Below are positions 35,427-48,659 of a stretch of 64,000 nucleotides of DNA, one piece after another; the stretch's first letter is position 1; each line of letters begins with the position of its first letter. The position numbers were made by a program, and so were the translations under genes. Source of the DNA: Craterostigma plantagineum (Eukaryota; Streptophyta; Magnoliopsida; Lamiales; Linderniaceae); assembly GCA_027422505.1 (NCBI GenBank), contig JAPQWV010000651.1:186001-250000 (forward strand). The letters run 5' to 3'. The notes under the pieces are model-generated. The model searched no databases. It saw nothing but the letters and a program-made list of their open reading frames with translations, and was not told where the DNA came from.

Positions 35427-35982
35427 GTGTTTTAAAAAGCGTAAAATAACGCGTTTCGTAGCGTTATAGCGCATTTCAGCGACAAAACGCGTTAAAGCGT
35501 AAGCGTTTTGTCCTCAATAGTGTAAGTAATTTGAGTAAAAGCGCAATTAGTGTGAGCAATAGAGTAAATAGCGCGCAAAATTGTCCATATAGCGTATCAT
35601 TTTATTTTGTTCTTTTTACGGCCTAAGCTAATTTATATACTCAATTGACTAGAAATCTATATCGCGCACTCCCAGGGCAAAACTAATGTTAAGGGATTAG
35701 GAACATTTTTCAAATTCATTTATGAAAGTGGGCATACGGATTGATCACATGACTATTGATAATTTAATGACATCGATTATTTTGCATTTTGAGTCTACAG
35801 TTTATGTCTTTGAGTGGTTTGTGATAATTAATACCAATATGTTATTTTTATATTAATATTTATATATATATATACTAAAAGTGGTCTGTCCAAAAAGCTC
35901 ACGCGATACGCTACGCTTTTTACGTTATGCAACATCGGCACTAAAACAGGAAACATCACGCAATGCACTTTTTAAAGCATTG
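35427..35982. mobile_element. hAT-type MITE (CAGTGTTTTAAAAAGCG ends)
   Basis: A 556-bp element with left end CAGTGTTTTAAAAAGCG and right end GCACTTTTTAAAGCATTG, imperfectly inverted. The flanks are CTCTCTAC (35419-35426) and CTCCCTAC (35983-35990), an 8-bp target duplication with one change, as for hAT elements. The arms repeat AACGCG/GCGTTT motifs, and no coding capacity is seen. Confidence 0.82.
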
Positions 35983-36090
35983 CTCCCTACTGTTGAAACT
36001 AACGGTCAACTCCAATTATAAAGAAGGAAGGATTGACCTTACAAAATCTACCCACCCTAATCAAGGCAATCTACTCTACATACCACCAAA

Positions 36091-37162
36091 AATGGAAAGA
36101 AAATCAATATAACTAATTCCTTGATTCTAATTCTATAACAAGTTGCTCATAACGACAGAATACACAGTTCACTTCCCACAGACATACCCCGAACCCCAAA
36201 TGCGCAGACCAAACCAAACCAACGCCACAGCCTCTGAACCCACATATGAACCCCAAATCCACATTTCGAACCCACAAATGGATTCGATCACACAGACCAC
36301 AGACAATAAACTGGCCCCAAACGGTCCCTAAACCCACAGTTCCACGGACCCCCAAATCCACATTGTGGACATGTGAACCCAACGGTTCGAGAACCTACTG
36401 CACACGGGGCTACTAAACAAACGGCTACTGTCAAGAGAGACATACTTAGGCAGTGGTAAACACACACCACATATATTGTCTGTCATATCAAGTCTGATGA
36501 TAGATAGTAAATTACAAAAGGAAATGGACACAAATAACAATACAGCGAGAAGATAAAAAAGCCTCATGACCTAATCTAAGCCAGAACTCCTTTAGAATAT
36601 CCCTTCTGTATAAACCTCGCTACAATTCGATCAAAGGAGTCTCGAAATGTCGTAGGATCATTGACGCCACGTTCTCAGCACTAAATCGGTCTCCACACTC
36701 ATTAAATTGCGTCGCCATGTTCTAAGACAAACAGAGCAAATTCTTGTTAATCAAAAGCAATTCACTGTCCTCAAGGTCGGGGATTAGTGCACCTCCGTAT
36801 AGTATTAATTGGTCCGAATTTCGGTGATAAATTCTGGCCCTTGATGCCAGGCCTTCCACACAGTTGTACGAACCTGCTGATCTTTGATAGTGGCATAAAA
36901 ATTCTCCAAAATAGGCCGAAAGGTTCCTCTATCCAAGCGATCGACCCATCCGCTTTGATTACCGATCGATATAATAGCTCTCGAAGAAAGTTGCCGGTAT
37001 CTTTCTTTACCATAAATGTACACCTATCAGTCACGTTCTTGTTGAATCCTATCCGCTCGTAGTCTACTAGGAGGGCGACATAGTTAGCCAGGAACGAGTC
37101 GTCGCTATCCTCATAACCATTCATCTTCGCGAAGAGGTTCAAAATAGAAGCGGGATAACCGT
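36091..37162 (-). pseudogene. decayed copy 2 of the unrecognised gene
   Basis: Matches 33652-34703 along its whole length, including the 3' flank (TTGATTCTAATTCTATA... and CCACAGACATACCCCGAACC). Coding-like parts on the minus strand are 37142-37030 (KMNGYEDSDDSFLANYVALL) and, in another frame, about 36980-36760 (GTFRPILENFYATIKDQQV, GPEFITEIRTN). It is cut off at 37162 by a hAT-like repeat. Its N-terminal part is missing here and is not found beyond the retrotransposon. Confidence 0.6.
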
Positions 37163-37552
37163 CACCCGAAAATATCCGAAAACTGGATTCCGATCCGGTA
37201 TCCGGTTTTCAAAACCCCAAAAAAAGGATATCCGAGTTTAAAAACCGGATCAGATATCCGACCGATTTTTTTAGAATAAACCGGATCGGATACGTCGGAT
37301 ATCCGGGATCCGATTTAATATTTAAAAAAATAATAAAAAAATAAAAAGTAGCATAAAAGAAAAATGAATATTCCAAAAGAAAAAAATCCTCAAATTAGAA
37401 TATTAAATATATATTATTAGAATGCAAAAAACCTTGTTAGAGAATTGAAATAAAAGAAAAACATAAAAACATCTAGATACAAGTTAAAAAATCAATGTGA
37501 TGGTACTGTGTCTATAATTTGTTATGTAATTTTGAATCATAAACTCACATAT

Positions 37553-40500
37553 TGTGGCGCCCCGCCATCTACTAACCTTTCTAACGTTATCTTACGTGAC
37601 TAAATATAATATAATGTAAACAATACGCGAAAATGCGTATTAAATTTTTCCTTTTATATAAAGGAATTTATTATGTACATGCTCAAAATATCGCTCCAAC
37701 CCTATTTACAAGGGAAGTGTATAAGTGCGAAGCAAAAGAAACCCTAACGCCCGGCCACACAGGTCGCATCTATGTACACACCACCCCCAAAAGTCGCTGG
37801 AAGCTTCAAAAGGTAAGCCTTGCCATCAAAAGCGATCACGTACCGTGGTCGCATTCACCTACAACACATAAAGTAAGGGGTGAGCTATAAAGCTCAGTAA
37901 GTAGGAATATGCAATGTCGTGAACGTGAAAACCCCGCAAAGGCATCCGCGCCAATGCATCCCACACCTCGTAAATCAAACTCAATCTCATATCTCTCACG
38001 GCCCTCGGCTAACTTGCTATGCACCATAAAGAGCTCTAATCCAACACGGATAAACGTGGCAGCGACCTACGCTGGGTAGCCTACGCTAGGTTTCCCTAGG
38101 TCGCACCCTCCCAGGTCGTCCCCTCTGCCGTGCGGTAGCCCACGCTGGTAGCCTACGCTGGTTAGCCTACGCTAGGGTTCACCCCTAGGTCGCTCCTTCC
38201 CAGGTCGCACCCTCCAGGTCGCATCCCTCCGCTATCAGGGCATCAGCCCAAATAAAATAAACAGGGCAGAAGCCCAAATAAATATTCTAATATAACCGAC
38301 GACGCAGCACGCCGTCATGGTGCCATAGAAGTAGCCCTGACTCAACTGCGAGTCGACATCAAATGCCTATATCGGCAAATATCATTCGCCCTCAGACGAT
38401 AAAACCCCAAGTGCCTCGTGCATGCATATGAATATGCAACGTGAATTAATACCGTAAATATTTTATCATGCAAAAGCATGTCAAATAATTCACGTAATGA
38501 TATAAACCCAAGCACATAGTCACGTAATTCAAGTACATACAAATAATTATGTGTTGTAGTTGAAATTCCCACTTACCTGGTATCCTTAGCTATTAGCTTA
38601 TCGTACTGTAAATTGCTAACCTTCGAACCCTAATATTGAAACATATAAAATTAGGGTTTGTTAGTCTAATTTTAATTTCACGAAATTAGCTTAATTTGAA
38701 AACCCTAGTTTTGACTTTTATGGGTTTTGAAATAGATCTCTACATGAGTTAAATGAATCTCAACATAAGTTCCGTATAAATCTCGACATGTCTTAAAAAT
38801 GAATTTCGACCTCATATATACCATAATTCGACATCTAAATACTACATAAGATCTTGATATCTATTGGAATTAAATCTCGAGATGTATGTTAGTCCAATTA
38901 TAGCAAATGTCGAGATGATCTTTAAATCCCACATGAAATGTCGAGATGCATGTTAACCAAATAATGTTAAGAATTTCGAAATGAATGTTAACATTCCAAG
39001 CTAAAATGTCGAGATATTATAAATACCAAATGTCGACATTACTCTAACAATTTTGATGTTCATTGTATGAGTAAATCTCGACATGTGTCTACAAATGAAT
39101 CTCTATATGAATTATAATCTCGAGCGTGCTTATGAATTAAAGCTCGACAGGGTAAAAACAAATGTCGAGATAAGGCATGAGATAGTTTCGACATTTTCAT
39201 GATAATTTCAAAGATCTCGATACATATAAGGCATAAATGTCGAGCTTTGAATTAGTGCATGATATCGACATCTTGAAGTGTTCTAAATCGCCTGAATGCT
39301 AAAATGGTTAACCTATACTTAAATTAATAAATTATTTTAGTATCTGACATAGTGTAAATCGGTTGACAATTGCCAATTGTATTTATTGACAAGAAATTTT
39401 CCTTAGCTAAGCAATTCTCTCCATCAACCGCAAGTCATCTTTTCCATTGGAAAATCAATTAACCTCTAAATTTGGCCTATAACTCATGACAGATTTCAGC
39501 AATTCACACTATCTATAAGTCTGATTATTATTTCCAATGTCCTAGGTGCGAGGTTTATGCTAAGGAACATACGAATCAATGCGAAGTTAATTACTTGAAA
39601 GTTCATCTAAGTTAATACCCCAATTTTATACCTTTAAAATCTCGTCTTTATTAATTTCCAGACGTAACATAAACCTATACCAATCTAAGCAACCATGTGA
39701 GCATGAATTGAAGCTCAACAATTAGGGTTTTCTACTACTACTTCTACCCGAGAGTTTCCTGTGATTTATATCACTTATAGAAATATAATAACTGTAAACC
39801 AGAACTGAATTTACATGTTACGAAAGATATTTACTTACCAATTATTCACAATTTGCTTTGTTAGGTGTTCTTTGATCTTGATCGAGTTTTCTCCTTGTTA
39901 GAGTACTAGAACTCCTTTCGATTATGTTTTTCTTTTACTTCTAAGGATTTTTAGTTTATAATCTAATGGATAAACATTAAAGTGAATGAAAGGACAAGGA
40001 GGTGACGAACTTTCCTCCTAAATTAAGTAACGTCTCCTTCTAATGACACGGTTTGTCTTGTTGAGTCTACTTGAATTATGATTGGTCCGATCTAATAGTA
40101 TGTGTTGACCGAATTTCCCATACTACTCTTGTGCGATTTTAGTCTCTAATTGATTAACTAAATTCAATTTATGATCGCCCGATCCTACCATGTGTGTACT
40201 TCATTTAATCGGCGAAAGTTATCACCTACGCAAAACCTTAACATTACATGTATTAAATCGACTATTAATTTTCTTAGGAATCGCCCAAGTTTCTACGCTG
40301 AAGTCTAAGTTGCCCGAATTCAGTCTCCTGTTGGATATCTAAATAATACTACAATCGCTGGAGTTCTAACTTGTTCATAACATTACTTACTCGGCGAACT
40401 CTAACAAGTAAAGCTTTAATTTCTTATCTAATATCTATTGCTATCAGTCGAAACAGATTTTTATATAAGCATTAGAATTCTATTTTACCTGAAAATTAAG

Positions 40501-40775
40501 TCCTCGCATGATATCTTCCGGACTTTGCCCTTTACTACAATCAGTCGAATTTCACTTTGTAGTAAACTTATTTTTGCCAAGATTTCTTAAGTCCCACCTA
40601 CACTTAAATGTTACCCAAATTTTTCCTAAGTCCTAATATCTCCGCATAAGTCAGTAATAAAAGTAATCACGTAAGACATATAAGACTATAAAACATATCT
40701 CATGCAGTCACGTAAGTCATATAATATGTATGCATAATTATTGGCCAAACTTACGTGCGGGACCCGGGTATTACA
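37553..40775 (-). repeat. 3' LTR of the Tekay-type element (left copy)
   Basis: A 3,223-bp copy. It contains a block of GGTCGCACC/TAGCCTACGCTGG short repeats at 38060-38230 and a dense cluster of ATGTCGAGAT/ATCTCGACAT motifs, in both orientations, at about 38750-39290. Confidence 0.9.
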
Positions 40776-40790
40776 TCCTCCCCCCCTTAA
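40776..40790 (-). promoter_or_regulatory. polypurine tract of the Tekay-type element
   Basis: On the coding strand TTAAGGGGGGGAGGA directly precedes the LTR start TGTAATACCC. Confidence 0.85.
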
Positions 40791-40810
40791 AAGGGATTTC
40801 GCCCCCGAAA

Positions 40811-43800
40811 TCAGGCAGGGAGAAAAAGCTCAGGGTAGCGATTCCTCATATCATCTTCTCGTTCCCACGTAGCTTCCTCTATTGACTGATTCTGCCATAA
40901 TACCTTTACTAACGGAATTTCTTTATTACGTAATCGTTTCGTGTCGTACATAAGAATTTCCACTGGATTTTCCTCGTAGCTCAAATCCGGCTTAAGCTGT
41001 TGATGAAGATTCTCGATGTTCAGCACATGGCTGGGGTCTGCGACGTATTTTCGTAACGTCGATACGTGAAAAATAATATGTACTTGAGCTAGCGCATTCG
41101 GTAGTTCCAGTTGATAAGCAACTTCACCAACTTTTCGGATGATTCGGAACGGTCCGATATATCTCGGACTTAGCTTACCTTTCTTCCCAAATCGCCTCAC
41201 GCCTTTCATTGGGGACACCTTCAGAAATACAAAATCATCTGCTTGGAATTCCAGTGGTCTACGCTTTTGGTCTGCGTAACTTTTCTGTCTACTCTGGGCC
41301 GTTCGCATTCTTTCACGTATCTTTGAAATGGCTTCCGTCATTTCTTGCACCATATCAGGGCCTAAAATTGCCCGTTCACCAACTTCATCCCAATGAATCG
41401 GAGATCTGCATTTGCGTCCGTATAGAGCTTCATAAGGAGCCATTCCAATCGTCGCGTGATAGCTGTTGTTGTAAGAGAATTCGATCAATGGAAGATATCG
41501 GCTCCAATTCCCTTTAAAATCGAGTACGCACGCCCTTAACATATCTTCCAATGTCTGGATTGTTCGTTCTGACTGCCCGTCGGTCTGAGGATGATAGGCA
41601 GTACTGAATGATAATTTGGTACCCATTGCCTTTTGTAAACTCATCCAGAACTTCGATAAGAATCTCGAGTCACGATCGGAAACAATCGAAACTGGAACTC
41701 CGTGCAGGCGTACTATTTCTTGAATATATAGTTCCGCGTATCGTTCCATTGAGAATGTTGAACTGATAGGCAGGAAGTGAGCAGACTTGGTCAATCGATC
41801 AACGATGACCCATATAGAGTCGTGGCCTTTCACAGTCTTAGGCAAGCCAACAACGAAGTCCATGGTAATGTGGTCCCACTTCCATTCAGGTACTGGCAGG
41901 GACTGCAAGGTTCCTGCCGGTCGTTGATGCTCTGCCTTGATTTGCTGACACGTTAAGCATTGGCTCGCAAAAGTTGCGATTTCTCTTTTCATCCCTGGCC
42001 ACCAGTAGTTGCCTCGGAGATCCCTATACATCTTCGTTGCTCCTGGGTGAATTGAGTAAATGGTGGTATGAGCTTCCATCATGACAGTCTTTCGAAGTTC
42101 GGCGTCGTTTGGAACATATAAACGTCTTCTGTAATATAAGCTCCCGTCGTCTCGTATGGTGAAGTCTGCTGATCTTTGCTCTATAGGAGTTTCTTTGATT
42201 TTCAGATATAATTCGTCATTCTCCTGGGCTTTCCTAATTTGCTCCATCAGTGTAGGTCGAAGTGTTAATGCTGCTAGTCTTGTCTCAATCTCGCCCATTG
42301 GTATCACTTCCACTTCAAGCCTCTGTAACTCCGTGTTTACAGTTTTGCGGCTTAGTGCATCTGCCACTACATTCGCTTTTCCTGGGTGATAACTGATTAC
42401 ACAGTCGTAATCCTTAACCAATTCAAGCCATCGCCGTTGTCGCATGTTCAACTCCTTCTGGGTGAAGAAATATTTGAGACTCTTGTGATCAGTGAAGATC
42501 TCGCATCGCTCGCCGTACAAGTAGTGCCTCCAGATCTTGAGAGCAAAGACTACAGCGGCAAGCTCTAAGTCGTGTGTTGGGTAGTTCTTCTCATAATCCT
42601 TGAGTTGTCGCGAAGCATATGCAACTACGTTTCCGTTTTGCATTAAAACGCACCCTAAGCCGTTCTTTGATGCATCGCTATATACGGAAAATCCCCCAGT
42701 ACCCGTAGGAATCGTTAATACTGGGGCTGAAGTAAGTCGTTTCTTCAATTCTTGGAAGCTCTGCTCGCAAGCATCGTCCCATTTAAATGGAGTATTCTTC
42801 TTTGTTAGCTTTGTCAAGGTTGATGCAATCTTGGAGAAATCTTTAATAAACTTCCGATAATACCCAGCTAGTCCAAGAAAACTCCGTATTTCAGTGACGT
42901 TGGTTGGTTGGGGCCAATTATTTATAGCCTCGATCTTGCTTGGGTCCACGGAAATTCCTGCTCCCGAGATGACGTGTCCTAAGAATGCGACTTGATTCAG
43001 CCAGAACTCGCATTTCTTGAATTTAGCATATAACTCTTTCTCTCGTAAAATCTCAAGAACGATCTTTAAGTGTTGTTCATGTTCCTCCTTTGTCTTAGAA
43101 TAGATAAGGATATCATCGATAAATACGATGACAAACTTGTCCAGAAATGGCTTGAATATGCGATTCATTAGATCCATGAACGCCGCTGGCGCATTAGTCA
43201 GCCCAAAAGGCATGACTAAGAACTCGTAGTGCCCATATCTTGTACTGAAAGCGGTCTTTGGAACGTCTTCCTCTCGGATCTTCAACTGGTGATATCCTGA
43301 TCTTAAGTCTATTTTTGAGAACACAGTTGCACCTTGCAATTGATCAAATAGATCATCAATTCTCGGCAGAGGATACTTGTTTTTGATTGTGATCTTATTC
43401 AATTCCCTGTAATCGATACATAGTCGCATTGATCCGTCCTTCTTTTTAACAAACAGGACCGGTGCTCCCCATGGTGAGAAGCTAGGCTGAATGAATCCCT
43501 TCTGCAATAATTCATCTAGCTGCCCTTTCAGTTCCTTCAACTCGGTTGGAGCTAACCGGTAAGGAGCCTTCGAAATTGGTGCAGATCCTGGTATTAAATC
43601 GATCGTGAATAGGATCTCACGATCAGGAGGGAGTCCGGGTAAATCTTCTGGAAAAACATCGGGAAATTCTCGTACTACTGGAATTTCTTCTAATTTCGGG
43701 GATAAGCGTTCCTCTGATGTTATTGCAAAAATGAGGTATGCTTCACATCCAGCCTTGATCAAACGTCGTGCCTTCAATGCCGAAATCTTCGGAATACCTT

Positions 43801-45276
43801 TGCCTTTAGTTGTTCCAGTAAAGACGAACGGTTCACTTTTCTCTAAGCTGAACGTGACTGTCTTGTGGTTACAATCGATCACAGCCCCATATTTAGACAG
43901 CCAGTCCATTCCTAGGATTACTTCATAATCGTTCATCGGAATGATTATGAGATCTACAGGTAGCTCTCTATCACTAACTAATACTGGGCACTCTCGTAAG
44001 ATTAGGCTAGTCCGGGTCGAAGCCCCATGTGGAATAGTTACGTTATACTCACAATCAGATTGCTGAGGTGTAATCCCGAGTCTCGCCACGTATTTAGATG
44101 ATGCAAATGAATGCGAGGCTCCTGAGTCTATTAGTATGCATGTCGGGGTATGGTGTATAGATAAGGTACCTGCTACTACTGACGGGTCGGTCTCTGCTTC
44201 CTCGGACGTCATGGTATATACACGAGCTGGTACAGTTGGTGGCCTCGTCTGGCTTGCAGCTTGACTTCCAGAAGTGTTCTCCGGGCATTGTTTCGCATAA
44301 TGCCCCGGCCTTCCGCATCTGAAGCAGTTATTAGTCTGTGGAGGACAGTTACCAAAATGTCGTCTCCCACACCTTGGACAATTTGGTATCGGTGCGGGAA
44401 ATCTCGGTGGCATCTGATTTGGTTGCTGGGATGGTCCAGGTCTATTCTGGAAATTAGGCTTTGCGCCCTTCACGAAGAACCGCTTCTTCTGGTTTCCTCC
44501 ACTCCACTGTGTTCCTTGAACAAATTTTCTCTTTGCCTCTTGTGCACGAATGATTCTGGTCTCGGCCTGTTCAGCAACTAATGCCCCCTCCGCAACTTGA
44601 GCGTATGTGGCTCCCTGAAGCCCGGCCATATTTACATCGCGATACAATTCTGGCTTCAGGCCCTCCAAAAAGCGTTCGATCTTCAGGGCATCAGTGCTAA
44701 CCATGTGAGTGGCAAACCTCGACAACTGTTCAAATTTGCGGATGTACTCCGCCACTGTCATCGGCCCCTGGCGAAGATTAATAAACTCATTCATTCTCTG
44801 GGCTCGCACTGGAGCAGTAAAGTACTTGCTCCTGAAGAGTTCTTTGAAACGATCCCAGCTCATCGTGTCGGGTCCTCGATTGCCATGATAGTGTCCCACC
44901 AATGGCCTGCGCTTCCCCGCAGTAGAAATGCAGCACATAACACTTTCTCTTCCTCGGGTATGCGGCTGTACTGAAACATACTTTCAAGGGTCCTTAGCCA
45001 ATCCTCCGCTGACGTGGGATCGATGGCATCTTCGAATGTAGGCGGATTAAGTTTGCGAAATCTTTCCCCAACTATCTCGATTCTTTCTGCCTGGGAAGGT
45101 CCGCTAGTTTGCTGCCCTTCAGTGTTTCGCTGTTGGATTAATTCTTGGATTTGGGCAGATTGCTGACGCACTAACTCCGTAAGTTGGAGAATAGCAGCGT
45201 CACGATTATCAGTCGGTGTTTCGGGTTCTTTACCCCGATTGGAGCTCCCACTGCCTTCACTTCTTGTTCTACCCAT
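40811..45276 (-). CDS. gag-pol polyprotein of the Tekay-type element (one frameshift)
   Basis: The gag frame runs from 45276 ([12 protein letters not shown]) through [18 protein letters not shown] to a stop at 44860. The second frame (open from 44938) takes over near 44870 at [11 protein letters not shown] and continues 1,300 codons to 40811. A missing base near 44868 explains the break. Domains in order: gag, two zinc knuckles ([12 protein letters not shown] and [14 protein letters not shown]), protease ([10 protein letters not shown]), reverse transcriptase ([20 protein letters not shown]), RNase H ([16 protein letters not shown]), integrase ([11 protein letters not shown] with CLTCQQIK zinc site, [14 protein letters not shown]), and a C-terminal chromodomain-like end ([20 protein letters not shown]). 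This order and ending define the Tekay/Del chromovirus lineage, which targets heterochromatin. Confidence 0.93.
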
Positions 45277-45420
45277 CGTAAATATTCCTACCCTGATGTC
45301 CCTAAGGCCAATAAATTACACAACACAAACAAAAATAACAGGAAGAAAAACTTACTAGCAAGGCTGCTTCCACGCTTTTGAGTGTGTGTACATAGACAGT
45401 CTACAGAACCTGCAACCGAA

Positions 45421-45432
45421 GCTCTGATACCA
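45421..45432 (-). promoter_or_regulatory. primer binding site, initiator tRNA-Met
   Basis: TGGTATCAGAGC on the coding strand, two bases after the 5' LTR, is the classical plant initiator tRNA-Met primer site. Confidence 0.93.
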
Positions 45433-45434
45433 CC

Positions 45435-48400
45435 TGTGGCGCCCCGCCATCTACTAACCTTTCTAACGTTATCTTACGTGACTAAATATAATATAATGTA
45501 AACAATACGCGAAAATGCGTATTAAATTTTTCCTTTTATATAAAGGAATTTATTATGTACATGCTCAAAATATCGCTCCAACCCTATTTACAAGGGAAGT
45601 GTATAAGTGCGAAGCAAAAGAAACCCTAACGCCCGGCCACACAGGTCGCATCTATGTACACACCACCCCCAAAAGTCGCTGGAAGCTTCAAAAGGTAAGC
45701 CTTGCCATCAAAAGCGATCACGTACCGTGGTCGCGTTCACCTACAACACATAAAGTAAGGGGTGAGCTATAAAGCTCAGTAAGTAGGAATATGCAATGTC
45801 GTGAACGTGAAAACCCCGCAAAGGCATCCGCGCCAATGCATCCCACACCTCGTAAATCAAACTCAATCTCATATCTCTCACGGCCCTCGGCTAACTTGCT
45901 ATGCACCATAAAGAGCTCTAATCCAACACGGATAAACGTGGCAGCGACCTACGCTGGGTAGCCTACGCTAGGTTTCCCTAGGTCGCACCCTCCCAGGTCG
46001 TCCCCTCTGCCGTGCGGTAGCCCACGCTGGTAGCCTACGCTGGTTAGCCTACGCTAGGGTTCACCCCTAGGTCGCTCCTTCCCAGGTCGCACCCTCCAGG
46101 TCGCATCCCTCCGCTATCAGGGCATCAGCCCAAATAAAATAAACAGGGCAGAAGCCCAAATAAATATTCTAATATAACCGACGACGCAGCACGCCGTCAT
46201 GGTGCCATAGAAGTAGCCCTGACTCAACTGCGAGTCGACATCAAATGCCTATATCGGCAAATATCATTCGCCCTCAGACGATAAAACCCCAAGTGCCTCG
46301 TGCATGCATATGAATATGCAACGTGAATTAATACCGTAAATATTTTATCATGCAAAAGCATGTCAAATAATTCACGTAATGATATAAACCCAAGCACATA
46401 GTCACGTAATTCAAGTACATACAAATAATTATGTGTTGTAGTTGAAATTCCCACTTACCTGGTATCCTTAGCTATTAGCTTATCGTACTGTAAATTGCTA
46501 ACCTTCGAACCCTAAATATTGAAACATATAAAATTAGGGTTTGTTAGTCTAATTTTAATTTCACGAAATTAGCTTAATTTGAAAACCCTAGTTTTGACTT
46601 TTATGGGTTTTGAAATAGATCTCTACATGAGTTAAATGAATCTCAACATAAGTTCCGGTATAAATCTCGACATGTCTTAAAAATGAATTTCGACCTCATA
46701 TATACCATAATTCGACATCTAAATACTACATAAGATCTTGATATCTATTGGAATTAAATCTCGAGATGTATGTTAGTCCAATTATAGCAAATGTCGAGAT
46801 GATCTTTAAATCCCACATGAAATGTCGAGATGCATGTTAACCAAATAATGTTAAGAATTTCGAAATGAATGTTAACATTCCAAGCTAAAATGTCGAGATA
46901 TTATAAATACCAAATGTCGACATTACTCTAACAATTTTGATGTTCATTGTATGAGTAAATCTCGACATGTGTCTACAAATGAATCTCTATATGAATTATA
47001 ATCTCGAGCGTGCTTATGAATTAAAGCTCGACAGGGTAAAAACAAATGTCGAGATAAGGCATGAGATAGTTTCGACATTTTCATGATAATTTCAAAGATC
47101 TCGATACATATAAGGCATAAATGTCGAGCTTTGAATTAGTGCATGATATCGACATCTTGAAGTGTTCTAAATCGCCTGAATGCTAAAATGGTTAACCTAT
47201 ACTTAAATTAATAAATTATTTTAGTATCTGACATAGTGTAAATCGGTTGACAATTGCCAATTGTATTTATTGACAAGAAATTTTCCTTAGCTAAGCAATT
47301 CTCTCCATCAACCGCAAGTCATCTTTTCCATTGGAAAATCAATTAACCTCTAAATTTGGCCTATAACTCATGACAGATTTCAGCAATTCACACTATCTAT
47401 AAGTCTGATTATTATTTCCAATGTCCTAGGTGCGAGGTTTATGCTAAGGAACATACGAATCAATGCGAAGTTAATTACTTGAAAGTTCATCTAAGTTAAT
47501 ACCCCAATTTTATACCTTTAAAATCTCGTCTTTATTAATTTTCAGACGTAACATAAACCTATACCAATCTAAGCAACCATGTGAGCATGAATTGAAGCTC
47601 AACAATTAGGGTTTTCTACTACTACTTCTACCCGAGAGTTTCCTGTGATTTATATCACTTATAGAAATATAATAACTGTAAACCAGAACTGAATTTACAT
47701 GTTACGAAAGATATTTACTTACCAATTATTCACAATTTGCTTTGTTAGGTGTTCTTTGATCTTGATCGAGTTTTCTCCTTGTTAGAGTACTAGAACTCCT
47801 TTCGATTATGTTTTTCTTTTACTTCTAAGGATTTTTAGTTTATAATCTAATGGATAAACATTAAAGTGAATGAAAGGACAAGGAGGTGACGAACTTTCCT
47901 CCTAAATTAAGCAACGTCTCCTTCTAATGACACGGTTTGTCTTGTTGAGTCTACTTGAATTATGATTGGTCCGATCTAATAGTATGTGTTGACCGAATTT
48001 CCCATACTACTCTTGTGCGATTTTAGTCTCTAATTGATTAACTAAATTCAATTTATGATCGCCCGATCCTACCATGTGTGTACTTCATTTAATCGGCGAA
48101 AGTTATCACCTACGCAAAACCTTAACATTACATGTATTAAATCGACTATTAATTTTCTTAGGAATCGCCCAAGTTTCTACGCTGAAGTCTAAGTTGCCCG
48201 AATTCAGTCTCCTGTTGGATATCTAAATAATACTACAATCGCTGGAGTTCTAACTTGTTCATAACATTACTTACTCGGCGAACTCTAACAAGTAAAGCTT
48301 TAATTTCTTATCTAATATCTATTGCTATCAGTCGAAACAGATTTTTATATAAGCATTAGAATTCTATTTTACCTGAAAATTAAGTCCTCGCATGATATCT

Positions 48401-48659
48401 TCCGGACTTTGCCCTTTACTACAATCAGTCGAATTTCACTTTGTAGTAAACTTATTTTTTTTTTTTTTTCTTAAGTCCCACCTACACTTAAATGTTACCC
48501 AAATTTTTCCTAAGTCCTAATATCTCCGCATAAGTCAGTAATAAAAGTAATCACGTAAGACATATAAGACTATAAAACATATCTCATGCAGTCACGTAAG
48601 TCATATAATATGTATGCATAATTATTGGCCAAACTTACGTGCGGGACCCGGGTATTACA
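45435..48659 (-). repeat. 5' LTR of the Tekay-type element (right copy)
   Basis: A 3,225-bp copy. Differences from the left copy include A/G in CGCATTC versus CGCGTTC, one extra A in CCTAAATATT, one extra G in TTCCGGTATA, and a long T run at 48456-48469 replacing TTTTTGCCAAGATTT. Confidence 0.9.

Larger units (their letters stand above)
37553..48659 (-). mobile_element. Tekay/Del-type Ty3 chromovirus, near-intact
   Basis: An 11.1-kb element in minus orientation, flanked by a perfect 5-bp target duplication CATAT (37548-37552 and 48660-48664). The LTRs are 3,223 and 3,225 bp with TGTAATACCC...GGCGCCACA ends on the coding strand. By eye only about six differences separate them, mostly single-base changes and a lengthened T run, so insertion is recent. 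It has an initiator-tRNA-Met primer site, gag, protease, reverse transcriptase, RNase H, integrase and a C-terminal chromodomain-like region. One frameshift in gag is the only clear lesion. Confidence 0.93.

Noticed and set aside
37633..38027. Open frames in the Tekay LTR
   Set aside because: Found identically in both LTRs, no domain, on both strands; LTR sequence, not genes.
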